A stretch of 37,154 nucleotides of DNA from Alicyclobacillus sendaiensis NBRC 100866 (GCF_001552675.1 NZ_BCRQ01000027.1:1-37154); one strand, 5' to 3'. Counted from the stretch's first letter, positions 24,344 through 32,595 are shown. A program made the numbers and translations. The notes: a model not told the origin generated them from the letters alone.

Positions 24344-25891
24344 TCAGTCCACCGCCTCGTCTACCGGAGCCATCGCCCAGGCTTGCGGCGAGAAGCGGGA
24401 TCGACCGAACGCGCACACGGCTGCGACGGTCAGCGCGCACGGAATCAGGTCCCAGAAGAAGGTGGCCTGAATCGACTGATGGAGCGCGTCGACGAGCTTG
24501 TGCAGTACGAAATCAGGGATGTGCATGCGCGTCTGCGGCGACATGATGGCGCGGGGATCCATGTGGCGGAACGCGCCAGCTTGCGGAACGCCGCGAAACG
24601 CCTGAGCCACCTGGTAGGCAAACGCGTGCTTCTGAATGGCGCCGTAAATCACGATGCCGACCGTCATCCCGAGTTCGCGGACGAAGCTGTTGGTGGAGCT
24701 GCCCGCGCCGCGCTGATGCGGGTCGAGATCGCTCATCGCGGCCATGCCGGTGACGGAGAAGAACGGCCCGATGCCCACCCCGACCACGGCCATGTCGAGG
24801 AGCACGCGCCACGTCGGCGTGTCTTCGCGGAGCCCGAGAAGGAGCGCGATGCCGAAGCCAAACAGGAGGGCAAACGGCAACAACACCGTCCGATAAGCCG
24901 CGCGGCTCGCAAGTCGCCCCGCCACGGCCGCGGACGCGGACGATCCGACCATCATCGGCAAGAGATACAGCCCCGCGTCGATGGGCGATCCGCCGCGGAC
25001 GCCCTGCACGTAGATGGGCACCCACACCACCGCGACGATGTACGCGCTGCCACTCAAGATGCCGGCCACGTTCGAGACGGCAAAGGATCGCCTGCGAAAC
25101 AGGTGGAGCGAGACGACGGGCTCTTTCGCCCGCAACTCCACGGCCAAAAAGAGCGCGAGGAGCACCGCGGCCACCGCGAACCCCGCGAGAATGGGCGCCG
25201 AAGCCCACGGATACGTCTGCCCGCCGAGCTCGAGCGCGAAGGTGAGCGCGGTGACGCCGGGCACCAGGGTGAAGATGCCGAGCCAGTCGATGACCTGCCG
25301 CCCGTGCCGGGACGACTCGCGGTACGCAAACAGGATGAGCAGGAACGCCACCGCGCCAATCGGAACGTTGATGTAGAAGACGATCCGCCACGACCAGTGC
25401 TGGGTGATGTACGCGCCGAGAAGCGGGCCGAAGATGCTCGCCATGCCGAACACCGCGCCGAACAGGCCCGAAAACTTGCCCTGCTCCTTCGGCGGCACCA
25501 CGTCGAAGATGATGGTAAACGCGATGGGCATGAGCGCGCCGCCGCCGATGCCCTGAATGGCGCGATAGATGGCGAGTTCGGTCATGTTCTGCGCCGTGCC
25601 GCACAGGATAGAGCCGATGAGGAACGCCGCAATGCCAAACATGAAAAACCGCTTGCGCCCGTACATGTCGGACAGCTTGCCGAAAATCGGCATCCCAGCC
25701 ATCTCGGTCAACATATACGCCGCCGTGATCCACACAATCTGCTCGAGGCCGCCCAGGTGCGCGACGATGTTGCCCGTCGCGGTGGCCACAATCGTGTTGT
25801 CCATGGCCGCCACAAAGATGCCAAGCAAGAGCGCCAGCACGACCCATCCTTGCTTGGATGTTCTACGCATCTGCATCTCCCTCTCCGTCAT
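24344..25891 (-). CDS. MFS drug exporter, EmrB/QacA (DHA2) type
   Basis: This DHA2-type major facilitator has about 14 predicted helices and 515 residues. Helix 1 carries FVAAMDNTIVATATGNIV (motif D1), the 2-3 loop has GKLSDMYGRKRFF (motif A), and helix 5 has the antiporter motif C-like GLFGAVFGMASIFGPLLGAY. It would export toxic compounds by proton antiport. The ATG at 25891 overlaps the bactofilin stop (ATGA); another ATG at 25870 has better spacing from AGGGAG, so the start is uncertain by seven codons. Placement in the yhbD-bactofilin operon is unusual. Confidence 0.88.
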   Translation of the reverse strand: MTEREMQMRRTSKQGWVVLALLLGIFVAAMDNTIVATATGNIVAHLGGLEQIVWITAAYMLTEMAGMPIFGKLSDMYGRKRFFMFGIAAFLIGSILCGTAQNMTELAIYRAIQGIGGGALMPIAFTIIFDVVPPKEQGKFSGLFGAVFGMASIFGPLLGAYITQHWSWRIVFYINVPIGAVAFLLILFAYRESSRHGRQVIDWLGIFTLVPGVTALTFALELGGQTYPWASAPILAGFAVAAVLLALFLAVELRAKEPVVSLHLFRRRSFAVSNVAGILSGSAYIVAVVWVPIYVQGVRGGSPIDAGLYLLPMMVGSSASAAVAGRLASRAAYRTVLLPFALLFGFGIALLLGLREDTPTWRVLLDMAVVGVGIGPFFSVTGMAAMSDLDPHQRGAGSSTNSFVRELGMTVGIVIYGAIQKHAFAYQVAQAFRGVPQAGAFRHMDPRAIMSPQTRMHIPDFVLHKLVDALHQSIQATFFWDLIPCALTVAAVCAFGRSRFSPQAWAMAPVDEAVD

Positions 25892-26571
25892 TCCGCCACC
25901 CCCGCTGCTGTGACGCGTCCGACGCGAGCACTCGGGTGCGCCTCGTACGCGTCGCTGTATTCGACGCACTCGATAGCGCAACCAGGGCCGAGCCGCACCA
26001 CCTTCGCGCGGACCACGCGGGCCTTCGTGTGAACGAGATGGACCTCATCCGCCTCAATCACGTCCACCTCGAGCGTGCCGTGGCGCCTCATCTCGGCGCC
26101 CCACGGATAGCGCGGCAACTCGACCGCGAGCCGCCCCATGCCCATCTCCCGCGCGCGACAGTCCCCGTGCAGCCGAATCCGCGCCTCATCCGCGGAAAAC
26201 AGGCCATCCACGGTCATGGCACCCCGGATCAGGGCGCGATCCGCCTCGCAATTCCCGCGGACCTTCACCTCGCCCGCGGTCTTCAATTCGCCCACGGACA
26301 GGTGGCCGTCGCAGACGAGCATCCCCTTCACGTCGAGCCTGGAGATGAGAAGATTCGCTCGGCACGTCATCTGCCCCATGATGCTTGCCTCGTCCGCCGA
26401 GACGTCCCCATTCGCCTCCATCTCCCCCATGACCCGGAGTCGCTCGCACACCAACCGGCCCTGGACGACGGCCTGCCCCAGGATTCGCACCCGCCCAAAT
26501 TCGCCGCCCGCGGAGGTCGATTCGCCCATCACCGTCAAATGGGGTTTGTCAAGCTTGGAGCCGCTTTGCAT
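25888..26571 (-). CDS. yhbF: bactofilin-like polymer-forming protein, YhbF type
   Basis: This is a right-handed beta-helix bactofilin-like protein of 227 residues. It has many short repeats with small residues at turns, such as GRVRILGQAVVQGRLVCERL and GEVKVRGNCEADRALIRGAM, but no hydrophobic segment. The C-terminal part (LEVDVIEADEVHLVHTKAR onward) parallels that of the adjacent paralogue, suggesting a duplication. B. subtilis YhbE and YhbF (BacE, BacF) are bactofilins linked to flagellar assembly. GGAGGAG six bases upstream favours the ATG at 26571 over the ATG at 26577, which touches it. Several Cys residues occur at repeat positions, which is uncommon. Confidence 0.78.
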   Translation of the reverse strand: MQSGSKLDKPHLTVMGESTSAGGEFGRVRILGQAVVQGRLVCERLRVMGEMEANGDVSADEASIMGQMTCRANLLISRLDVKGMLVCDGHLSVGELKTAGEVKVRGNCEADRALIRGAMTVDGLFSADEARIRLHGDCRAREMGMGRLAVELPRYPWGAEMRRHGTLEVDVIEADEVHLVHTKARVVRAKVVRLGPGCAIECVEYSDAYEAHPSARVGRVTAAGVAE

Positions 26572-26584
26572 CGGCATCTCCTCC

Positions 26585-27280
26585 TCACAACTGCACCGCT
26601 TCGCCCACCACGGCCGAGCCCCGCCGCTCAAAGGCCGTGCGATACTCGACCCTATCCACCTCGCAGCCGTCTCCCAACACGACGACGTCGCCCCGAATGC
26701 GGCGCGCGAGAACCGCCTCCACCTCGATGCGGTCCCCTTCCATCACCTCTACCTCCAGGCGCGGCTTCGAAAACCAACCTCCCTTGCCGACGCGGGTCGT
26801 GATGGTCGTGCAGCCGATCTCCCGCACCCTCGACTTGCCCATCAGCTCGAATTCGATCTCGTCCGCGTTCATCAGCGCCCGGCATTCGACGCTGCCCGTG
26901 ACGCAAATGCGATCCGCTTCGATGGGCCCTCCGACCCGCGCGCGGCCGCCGACGTGTACGCGAGCGGCTTTCAACCCGCGCCCGATTTTCGCCATGCCGG
27001 CGATCTCGGCCTCGCTCCCGACCTCACAGTCGCCCGCCACATCGCACAAGCCGTTCACTTCAAACGCCCCCGCCCTGATGCTTCCATTCACGGTCACGCG
27101 GCCATTCACCTCGAACTTCTCTGTCACGTCCATCCGCCCGCCGACGTGCGCGCTGCCATTCACCTCGCAACGCTCGCACGACACGTCGCCCTGCATCTTG
27201 GCCGTCCCGTTGACCTCGACCTTGCGATACGCGCCGCCCCCAAGCGTGGCACGACCGGAAACCTCGAGATCCTCAGCCAT
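26585..27280 (-). CDS. yhbE: bactofilin-like polymer-forming protein, YhbE type
   Basis: This 231-residue bactofilin-like protein shows a recurring EVNG repeat (VEVNGTA, CEVNGSA, FEVNGRV, FEVNGLC) spaced about 20 residues apart, as expected for rungs of a beta-helix that polymerises into filaments. The second half contains an Arg/Lys-rich segment (TTRVGKGGWFSKPRLEVEV) and then EVEAVLARRIRGDVVVLGDGC, matching the YhbF paralogue downstream. The ATG at 27280 is chosen; GGGGGG lies eight bases upstream. It sits between yhbD and yhbF as in B. subtilis, which supports the assignment. Confidence 0.8.
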   Translation of the reverse strand: MAEDLEVSGRATLGGGAYRKVEVNGTAKMQGDVSCERCEVNGSAHVGGRMDVTEKFEVNGRVTVNGSIRAGAFEVNGLCDVAGDCEVGSEAEIAGMAKIGRGLKAARVHVGGRARVGGPIEADRICVTGSVECRALMNADEIEFELMGKSRVREIGCTTITTRVGKGGWFSKPRLEVEVMEGDRIEVEAVLARRIRGDVVVLGDGCEVDRVEYRTAFERRGSAVVGEAVQL

Positions 27281-27312
27281 ATGCGATTCCCCCCACACGT
27301 AGACGCCTCAGG

Positions 27313-27939
27313 TCATCCCATCAATTTAAGCTTCAACTGCTCCACCGCGCTCGCCACATCGGCGGAAAATGCGACGTTCGCCTGCGGGTCGATCACGACT
27401 TCCGCATCGGGCGCGCGCGCCAGCCAGATGCCGACGCCGAGTTTGCGGACGAGATCGAGCCGCACTTGCATGTCACGAAACATTGTTACGCTATGTTCGA
27501 ACATGGGGATGAGTTGCCTCGCCTCGTCCAGGCTGACCTGGCCGCTCGCGATAGCCTCGTGAACCAGGTGCGCGCAGACAATTTCGCGAAACGCGAGCAC
27601 GCGAGCGCGAGGGTGAGCCTCCTCATACAAGCGCAGGGCGGGAGGGCTCGCGATGCCGAGCCGCACGAGATCCTCGCCCGTCCGCTCGACGTCAATTCCG
27701 TCCGGAGACAGCCGCTTCGCCAGCTCATCGAGAGGGACATCCTCTTTCCACTGCTTGATCTGCTCGATGCGACTGAGAATTTTGTCGCGCGGAAAGAACG
27801 TCTCCTGGCCGGTGAACGTGGACTTTCGAATGAACCACTCCTCCGGGATCAGCTTTTTGCGCTTCCACCGGTACAGTTGGCCGTAGGAGATACCCGTGAT
27901 GTCGAGGAGTTCCTTTTTCGAGATCAGTTCGTCCTCCAT
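27313..27939 (-). CDS. yhbD: YhbD-family protein (DUF4004) with MerR-like helix-turn-helix
   Basis: This 208-residue protein begins MEDELISKKELLDITGISYG and continues QLYRWKRKKLIPEEWFI, a MerR-like winged helix-turn-helix (about residues 5-40), followed by a conserved FFPRDKILSRIEQIK segment. It matches the B. subtilis YhbD family, whose gene also precedes yhbE and yhbF. It is probably the transcriptional regulator of this operon. GGAGAT lies eight bases before the ATG. A near-perfect 21-bp palindrome lies about 30-50 bases upstream of the start, with a similar sequence inside the gene near its 3' end, which suggests autoregulation. Confidence 0.8.
   Translation of the reverse strand: MEDELISKKELLDITGISYGQLYRWKRKKLIPEEWFIRKSTFTGQETFFPRDKILSRIEQIKQWKEDVPLDELAKRLSPDGIDVERTGEDLVRLGIASPPALRLYEEAHPRARVLAFREIVCAHLVHEAIASGQVSLDEARQLIPMFEHSVTMFRDMQVRLDLVRKLGVGIWLARAPDAEVVIDPQANVAFSADVASAVEQLKLKLMG
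27476..27496. promoter_or_regulatory. second, intragenic copy of the yhbD operator
   Basis: The plus-strand run AACATTGTTACGCTATG (27479-27495) differs at one base from the same 17-mer in the upstream operator (27972-27988). Its left arm is only partly palindromic. It lies in the 3' third of yhbD, encoding HSVTMFRD. Confidence 0.45.
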
Positions 27940-27965
27940 GAAGCACCATCTCCACGCCGCGATCG

Positions 27966-27986
27966 TAACATAACATTGTTACGTTA
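27966..27986. promoter_or_regulatory. near-perfect palindromic operator upstream of yhbD
   Basis: Left arm TAACATAACA and right arm TGTTACGTTA flank a single central T; nine of ten positions pair. On the minus strand TTGAAA (about 28012-28007) followed 16 bases later by CATAAC would be a promoter whose -10 lies within the palindrome. This fits repression by a dimer, perhaps YhbD itself. Confidence 0.6.
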
Positions 27987-28048
27987 TGCAAGCGGCATGA
28001 AGCCTTTCAGAACGGGCGCGCGTCGGCGTCAACGGGCCAACCTGGACC

Positions 28049-28080
28049 AAAAGCAAGAGCGCCTGCCTCTCGGCAGGCGC
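28049..28080 (-). terminator. terminator downstream of the first orphan solute-binding protein
   Basis: GCGCCTGCC (28059-28067) and GGCAGGCGC (28072-28080) form a perfect 9-bp stem around TCTC, followed on the minus strand by TCTTGCTTTT. It lies 15 bases after the stop codon of the gene at 28095. Confidence 0.75.
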
Positions 28081-28094
28081 ACGGAGCGAAAAAC

Positions 28095-29873
28095 TCACTT
28101 CGTCACGTACCAGTACTGCATCTCGGGCAGGCCATCCGCGGCGTTCAGGTGCTGCAGCACACCCTGCACGTGCGGCGCCACGACGACGAGCGTGGCTGGG
28201 TTGACCGTCCACAGGAACGGCAGGACCTTCGCCGTGTACATTTCGTACTGGTCGAACACCTTCATCGTCTCAGCGGTCGTCGCGTACGGCTGGTGCGTCG
28301 CGTTGATCAGCTGATCTTCCTTCGGATCGCTGAAGCCCGTGCCGCTCGGCGCACCCGTGTTGAACAGACCTTCGCCCGACGGATAGAAGCCCGGGCCGTT
28401 GTACCCCCAACCGGAGCCAAGCGCGAGATCCCAGGAGTGGTTCGACGGATCGGACGTGATGGAGATGAACTGCGAGAACGGCTCGCCCTTGAGCGTCACC
28501 TTCACGCCGATCTGCCCGAAGTCCTGTTGCACGAGCTCGGCCTCCTGCTGCGTCGACTCGCTGCCCGTGACATACATCATGGTGAGGTTCAGCTTCTTGC
28601 CCTGCGCGTTCGTCATGACGCCGTTCTTCATGTGCCAACCCGCGCTCTCGAGCAGCTGCTTCGCCTTGGCGAGGTTGAAGCTATACAGGCCGTTCACAGC
28701 CGGATCGTAGAACTTCGTCGCGGGCTGCGGCGGAATCGGGCCGTAGAGCGGCACCGCGAAGCCCTTGTAGATGTCCTTCACAATGGTCTCGCGGTCAATC
28801 GCCATCTGCAGCGCCTGGCGGACCGGCAGTTGATCAAAGACGCTCGCATTGGGCGCGCCCTTGTACATGTTCATCTCAATCCAGAAGATACCAAACGTAT
28901 ACTCCGGCGTCACCGTATCGCCCATCGACGTGAGCGCCGACTCCGAGCCGAGTTGCGACTGATCCAGGTAGCCGACGTTGATCTGGCCGCTGCGGAGCGC
29001 CGCAAACTCCGCCTCGTTGGAGCCCTCATACTGGAAGACAATCTTGCTCACTTGAGGCTTGTGGCCCGCGTAGCTCGGGTTCGGGACAATGACCCACTCC
29101 TGCTTGTCCTTCGCCAGCAGCGGCTTGAACGGGCCGTCCACGACTTTGTCGAACATCATATTGGTCGCATTGGCGCCCAGGTACTTGATCTCGTCCGTGA
29201 TGTTCGACTTGACGTCCATATAGGAAGCAGGAAGCGGCGTGAGCTGAATAATGCCGTTGTAGATAAACCACTGCTGGTTCGTCGGCTGTTTGAGCGTGAT
29301 GGTGACCTCGTACGGGCCATTCGCCACCACACTCGCCACACCGTTCGGGATATCACCTGTGCCCACGCCCACAAACGGCCACGGGCTCGGCGCGTTCGAC
29401 GCGGAAGCCGCCTTAATCACATTCCACGTAAAGAGGACGTCCTTCGACGTCACCGGCTGGCCGTTCGACCACTTCCACTTCGGGTTCAGGAAGATGTGGT
29501 AAACAGTACCCTGCTTGTTGTACGTGATGTTTTTCGCAATGGAATCCTGCCAGTTGATGCTGTAGTCGTTGTTCAGCACCAACATCGGGATGTACATCTG
29601 ATCGACAATCTGGGCGTTATACAGCGAATCGTTCGCCGCGTTGAAGATGGGAAGGAACCAGTTGAGGTCCGTCTGCGGAGGCAGCGCGTAGTCGATTACG
29701 CCCTCAGGGTTTACCGGCCCAGTGGTCGTCGCGGTCGTCGTGGAATTTTTGGTGTTGGTGGTGTTGTTGGAAGCGCTGTTCGACGTGGATGTACCGCACC
29801 CGGTCACGCCGAGCACGACTGCCGCGGCAGCACCCGCAGAAACAAGCGCTCGCTTTCTAAGTTTTCGCACCAT
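28095..29873 (-). CDS. orphan ABC solute-binding lipoprotein, family 5 (copy 1)
   Basis: This 592-residue extracellular lipoprotein has a basic N-terminus, hydrophobic core and lipobox VTGC (Cys about 26). A low-complexity linker rich in Ser, Thr and Asn follows (about residues 27-55). The family 5 binding core is clear, with YHIFLNPKWKWSNGQPVTSKD, YEVTITLKQPTNQQWF and VRQALQMAIDRETIVKDIY. It would capture peptides or oligosaccharides, but no permease or ATPase is adjacent, so it must share a transporter encoded elsewhere. GGGAGG precedes the ATG closely. It is a tandem paralogue of the gene at 30059, with long identical runs. It has its own promoter and terminator. Confidence 0.9.
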   Translation of the reverse strand: MVRKLRKRALVSAGAAAAVVLGVTGCGTSTSNSASNNTTNTKNSTTTATTTGPVNPEGVIDYALPPQTDLNWFLPIFNAANDSLYNAQIVDQMYIPMLVLNNDYSINWQDSIAKNITYNKQGTVYHIFLNPKWKWSNGQPVTSKDVLFTWNVIKAASASNAPSPWPFVGVGTGDIPNGVASVVANGPYEVTITLKQPTNQQWFIYNGIIQLTPLPASYMDVKSNITDEIKYLGANATNMMFDKVVDGPFKPLLAKDKQEWVIVPNPSYAGHKPQVSKIVFQYEGSNEAEFAALRSGQINVGYLDQSQLGSESALTSMGDTVTPEYTFGIFWIEMNMYKGAPNASVFDQLPVRQALQMAIDRETIVKDIYKGFAVPLYGPIPPQPATKFYDPAVNGLYSFNLAKAKQLLESAGWHMKNGVMTNAQGKKLNLTMMYVTGSESTQQEAELVQQDFGQIGVKVTLKGEPFSQFISITSDPSNHSWDLALGSGWGYNGPGFYPSGEGLFNTGAPSGTGFSDPKEDQLINATHQPYATTAETMKVFDQYEMYTAKVLPFLWTVNPATLVVVAPHVQGVLQHLNAADGLPEMQYWYVTK

Positions 29874-29902
29874 TTGTACCTCCCTGAGAAGACGTAGAGA
29901 AT

Positions 29903-29934
29903 GCCCGCATCGAACGGTGTCGCTCGATGCGGGC
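29903..29934. repeat. 11-bp inverted repeat in the 5' leader of copy 1
   Basis: GCCCGCATCGA (29903-29913) and TCGATGCGGGC (29924-29934) form a perfect 11-bp stem with a 10-base loop. It lies between the promoter and the ribosome binding site, with no T tract after it, so mRNA stabilisation or protein binding is more likely than termination. Confidence 0.55.
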
Positions 29935-29965
29935 CAGTAGCAGGTGTAGAACCAAGGACACTTCT

Positions 29966-29974
29966 AGTATAGCA
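29966..29974 (-). promoter_or_regulatory. extended -10 promoter of copy 1
   Basis: On the minus strand TGCTATACT forms an extended -10 about 93 bases before the ATG at 29873. No strong -35 is seen 17 bases upstream. Confidence 0.5.
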
Positions 29975-30058
29975 AGTCCAATTGCGCATTGCACGCATTT
30001 TTTAAAGAGATCTTCAATCGAGCTTCAAAACTTCGCGTTCACGCCACCGAATCGAGCG

Positions 30059-31795
30059 TCACCGATCCGAAACCGTCCAGTACTGCATCTCGGGAATGCC
30101 AACCGCGCCGTTGTAATACGGCAACACGTTGTGGACGCTCGGCGCGATGACGGCTACGGTCGCGTTGTTCACGTTCCATAGCATCGGCAACTGCTCCGCC
30201 GTGTAGTACTCGTATTGATAGAAGTGCTTCATGGTCTCGGCGGTGGAACTGTACGGTACGTGCGTCGCATTGATCAGCGCGTCTTCGGTGGCATTGCTGT
30301 AGCCAGTGCCGCTCGGCGCGCCCGTGTTGAACAGGCCATCTCCGGACGGATAGTAGCCCGGACCGCTGTAGATCCATCCTGAGCCGAGCGCGAGATCCCA
30401 GTTGGTCTCCTTCGCATTGCTTGTCAGCGAAATCAGTTGGTCAAACGGCATGCCCTTGAGCGACACCTTCACGCCAATCTGCGCGAGCTCCTGCTGGATG
30501 AGCTCTGCCTCCTGGACGGTGGTCTCGACGCCTGTCGCATAAATCATGGTGAAGTTCATCTTCTGGTTGCCTTTGGTCATCACGCCGTTCTCAAGCTTCC
30601 AGCCGTGCGCTTCGAGCAGTTTTTTCGCCGCCGCCGGGTTATAAGGATACAGCTTCTCCACAGCCGGATCGTAGAACTGCGTGCGGGGTTCAGGCGGAAT
30701 CGGCCCATGCAGCGGGACCGCGTACCCCTTGTAGATGTCTTGTGCAATTTCCTGATTGTTGATGGCCTGCATCAGGGCTTGGCGCACATACAGTTGGTCG
30801 AAGATCTTTGAGTTCGGGGATGCCGGATACATGTTCATCTCGGTCCAGAAGACCGCAAACATGTATTCCGGCGCGATGGTGAAACCGGACGACTTCAGCT
30901 GCGGAACGGCCGCTGATTCCGACGGATCCAAGTATCCAACGTTGACCTGGCCGCTGCGAAGCGCCGCGAGCTCCGCTTCGTTGGAGCCTTCGTACAGGAA
31001 GATGAGCTTCGAAACGGTGCTCTTGTGCCCCGCGTACATCGGGTTAGGTTTCAGCACCCACTCCTGGCGGTCCTTTGCGTAGACGGGTTCAAACGGCCCA
31101 TCCACCACTTTGTCGAACATCATATTGGGCCCATTGGCGCCGAGGTACTTCAGCTCGTCGGTCATGTTTTTCTTAACGTCCATGTACTTCGCGGGCATGG
31201 GCGTCATCTGCATGAGACCGTTGTAGATAAACCACTGCTGGTTAGTGGGCTGTTTGAGCGTGACCGTCACCTCGTAAGGCCCGTTCGCCACCACACTTTG
31301 GATGCCGTTGGGGATGTCCCCCGTTCCCGCGCCGACGTACGGCCACGGCGACGGCGCGTTCGGCGCGCAGGCTGCCTTCATGACGTTCCAGGTGAAGAGG
31401 AGATCCGCAGACGTCACCGGTTGGCCGTTAGACCATTTCCACTTCGGATTCAAGTAGATGTGGTAGACAGTACCTTGCGCATTGTACGTGACCTTTTCCG
31501 CGATCGAATTCTTCCAGTCGATCTGGTAACTGTTGTTCAGCTGCAATAGAGGGACAAACATCTGGTACACGAGCTGCGCGTTCGCCAGCGTGTCCGTGGG
31601 ACCCGTGAAGAGAGGCAGAAACCAATTCAAATCGGTTGCTGGTTGCACAGCATACTCAATGACACCGCCACTCTGGGGTTTTGAAACCGGATGAGACGAA
31701 GTTTGATTCGACGCGGAAGAGCCGCATCCCGTCACCCCCATCACAATGGCCGCGGCCATGCCCGCAGCAGCGATTCCTTTTCCTCGACGTGTCAC
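30059..31795 (-). CDS. orphan ABC solute-binding lipoprotein, family 5 (copy 2)
   Basis: This is the paralogue of the gene at 28095, about 578 residues. The signal sequence from the GTG at 31795 (VTRRGKGIAAAGMAAAIVMG) ends at lipobox VTGC. The mature protein shares runs such as NPKWKWSNGQPVTS, VANGPYEVTVTLKQPTNQQW and NMMFDKVVDGPF with copy 1, while the linker after the Cys is shorter. The open frame reaches 32011, but only the GTG at 31795 has a GAGGGGG upstream (11 bases) and gives a sensible signal peptide. It has its own promoter. No transporter genes are adjacent. Confidence 0.88.
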   Translation of the reverse strand: MTRRGKGIAAAGMAAAIVMGVTGCGSSASNQTSSHPVSKPQSGGVIEYAVQPATDLNWFLPLFTGPTDTLANAQLVYQMFVPLLQLNNSYQIDWKNSIAEKVTYNAQGTVYHIYLNPKWKWSNGQPVTSADLLFTWNVMKAACAPNAPSPWPYVGAGTGDIPNGIQSVVANGPYEVTVTLKQPTNQQWFIYNGLMQMTPMPAKYMDVKKNMTDELKYLGANGPNMMFDKVVDGPFEPVYAKDRQEWVLKPNPMYAGHKSTVSKLIFLYEGSNEAELAALRSGQVNVGYLDPSESAAVPQLKSSGFTIAPEYMFAVFWTEMNMYPASPNSKIFDQLYVRQALMQAINNQEIAQDIYKGYAVPLHGPIPPEPRTQFYDPAVEKLYPYNPAAAKKLLEAHGWKLENGVMTKGNQKMNFTMIYATGVETTVQEAELIQQELAQIGVKVSLKGMPFDQLISLTSNAKETNWDLALGSGWIYSGPGYYPSGDGLFNTGAPSGTGYSNATEDALINATHVPYSSTAETMKHFYQYEYYTAEQLPMLWNVNNATVAVIAPSVHNVLPYYNGAVGIPEMQYWTVSDR

Positions 31796-31863
31796 TGTCT
31801 CTCGAACCCCCTCAATGTTCTGAAAACCTCTCATTTGAACCAAGATTTCAGACAAGCAGGCCC

Positions 31864-31892
31864 ATTGTACGACGCGTCGACGGCCGTGTAAA
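31864..31892 (-). promoter_or_regulatory. sigma-A promoter of copy 2
   Basis: On the minus strand TTTACA (31892-31887, 5/6) and TACAAT (31869-31864, 5/6) are separated by exactly 17 bases. This is among the best promoter matches in the window, about 62 bases of leader before the GTG at 31795. Confidence 0.7.
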
Positions 31893-31960
31893 GGGGAAGA
31901 TGTGTGACAACTGTCCATGATAAGGCCAAACATCGCGCCAGACCGCCAATCGAAGTCAAT

Positions 31961-31994
31961 AAAACAGACACATCGGCGGCGCGCCGATGTGTCT
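31961..31994 (-). terminator. terminator of the DinB-fold gene
   Basis: AGACACATCGGCG (31966-31978) and CGCCGATGTGTCT (31982-31994) form a perfect 13-bp stem with a three-base loop. On the minus strand it is followed by GTTTTATT. It begins 14 bases after the stop codon of the gene at 32008. Confidence 0.85.
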
Positions 31995-32007
31995 CGTCGC
32001 TTCGACT

Positions 32008-32451
32008 TCAAATTCCAAGCAACTTTTTCACAAGCGGGATTTGCCCTCGATGGTGTGCCGTGTGCGCAATCGCATACGCCGCGAGCTGGCGCTTGTTGAC
32101 CTCGCCAACCCCCAGCTTGGCTCCCGGCTCATCCAACTGCTGTGCCGTCAGGTGCTCAAACGCGTCCCTGGCCAGGCGCTCGTTTTCCGCCCACATCGAC
32201 TTGATCTTCGCGACATCCCAACTCGTCGCCAAAAACGGCGCCCTCGCGTCGATGTCCGGCGTCTCTCCCTTCAGCTGCGCAAAGAAGCGGCGTTCCACAA
32301 GCAAGGTGTGTTCCAGGATCGACGCGATGTTGTTGAAATGATCCGCCGGCTTTTTCACCCATTGTTCGTCCGTCAGATCATCCACCATCTGATGAATCGT
32401 CGCGTGCACCTTCAGGTAGAGATCGTGGAGGTCTTGCATCTCCTTCAACAT
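32008..32451 (-). CDS. DinB-fold metal-dependent protein
   Basis: This 147-residue four-helix-bundle protein belongs to the DinB/YfiT-like family. The metal-binding His triad is present: His48 in SILEHTLLVE, and His130 and His134 in AIAHTAHHRGQ. Members include mycothiol- or bacillithiol-dependent transferases and many of unknown function; the sequence here does not decide the substrate. GGGAGG eight bases before the ATG sets the start. It is transcribed alone, divergent from the TIGR01777 gene. Confidence 0.82.
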   Translation of the reverse strand: MLKEMQDLHDLYLKVHATIHQMVDDLTDEQWVKKPADHFNNIASILEHTLLVERRFFAQLKGETPDIDARAPFLATSWDVAKIKSMWAENERLARDAFEHLTAQQLDEPGAKLGVGEVNKRQLAAYAIAHTAHHRGQIPLVKKLLGI

Positions 32452-32518
32452 AGCCTCGTTCCTCCCTCATCATCGCCACGGCCCCATCGCCGTTGGCGGT
32501 CCGCCTTCGGCCCTCCTT

Positions 32519-32561
32519 CATTGTAGCGCGATCACGGCCGCGCGCACGATCTGCTACAATG
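32519..32561. promoter_or_regulatory. symmetrical divergent promoter region with inverted repeat
   Basis: CATTGTAGC (32519-32527) and GCTACAATG (32553-32561) are perfect 9-base arms 25 bases apart. Each arm contains a TACAAT -10 box facing outward: plus strand 32555-32560, preceded by TGC as an extended -10, and minus strand 32525-32520. The -35 boxes are weak. Confidence 0.5.
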
Positions 32562-32595
32562 CCATCAGGATCATCTTGCCCGGGAGGCGCCACGC

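Noticed and set aside
30000-30058. Direct repeat AATCGAGC downstream of the second orphan binding protein
   Set aside because: Only eight bases, two copies, no symmetry; probably chance.
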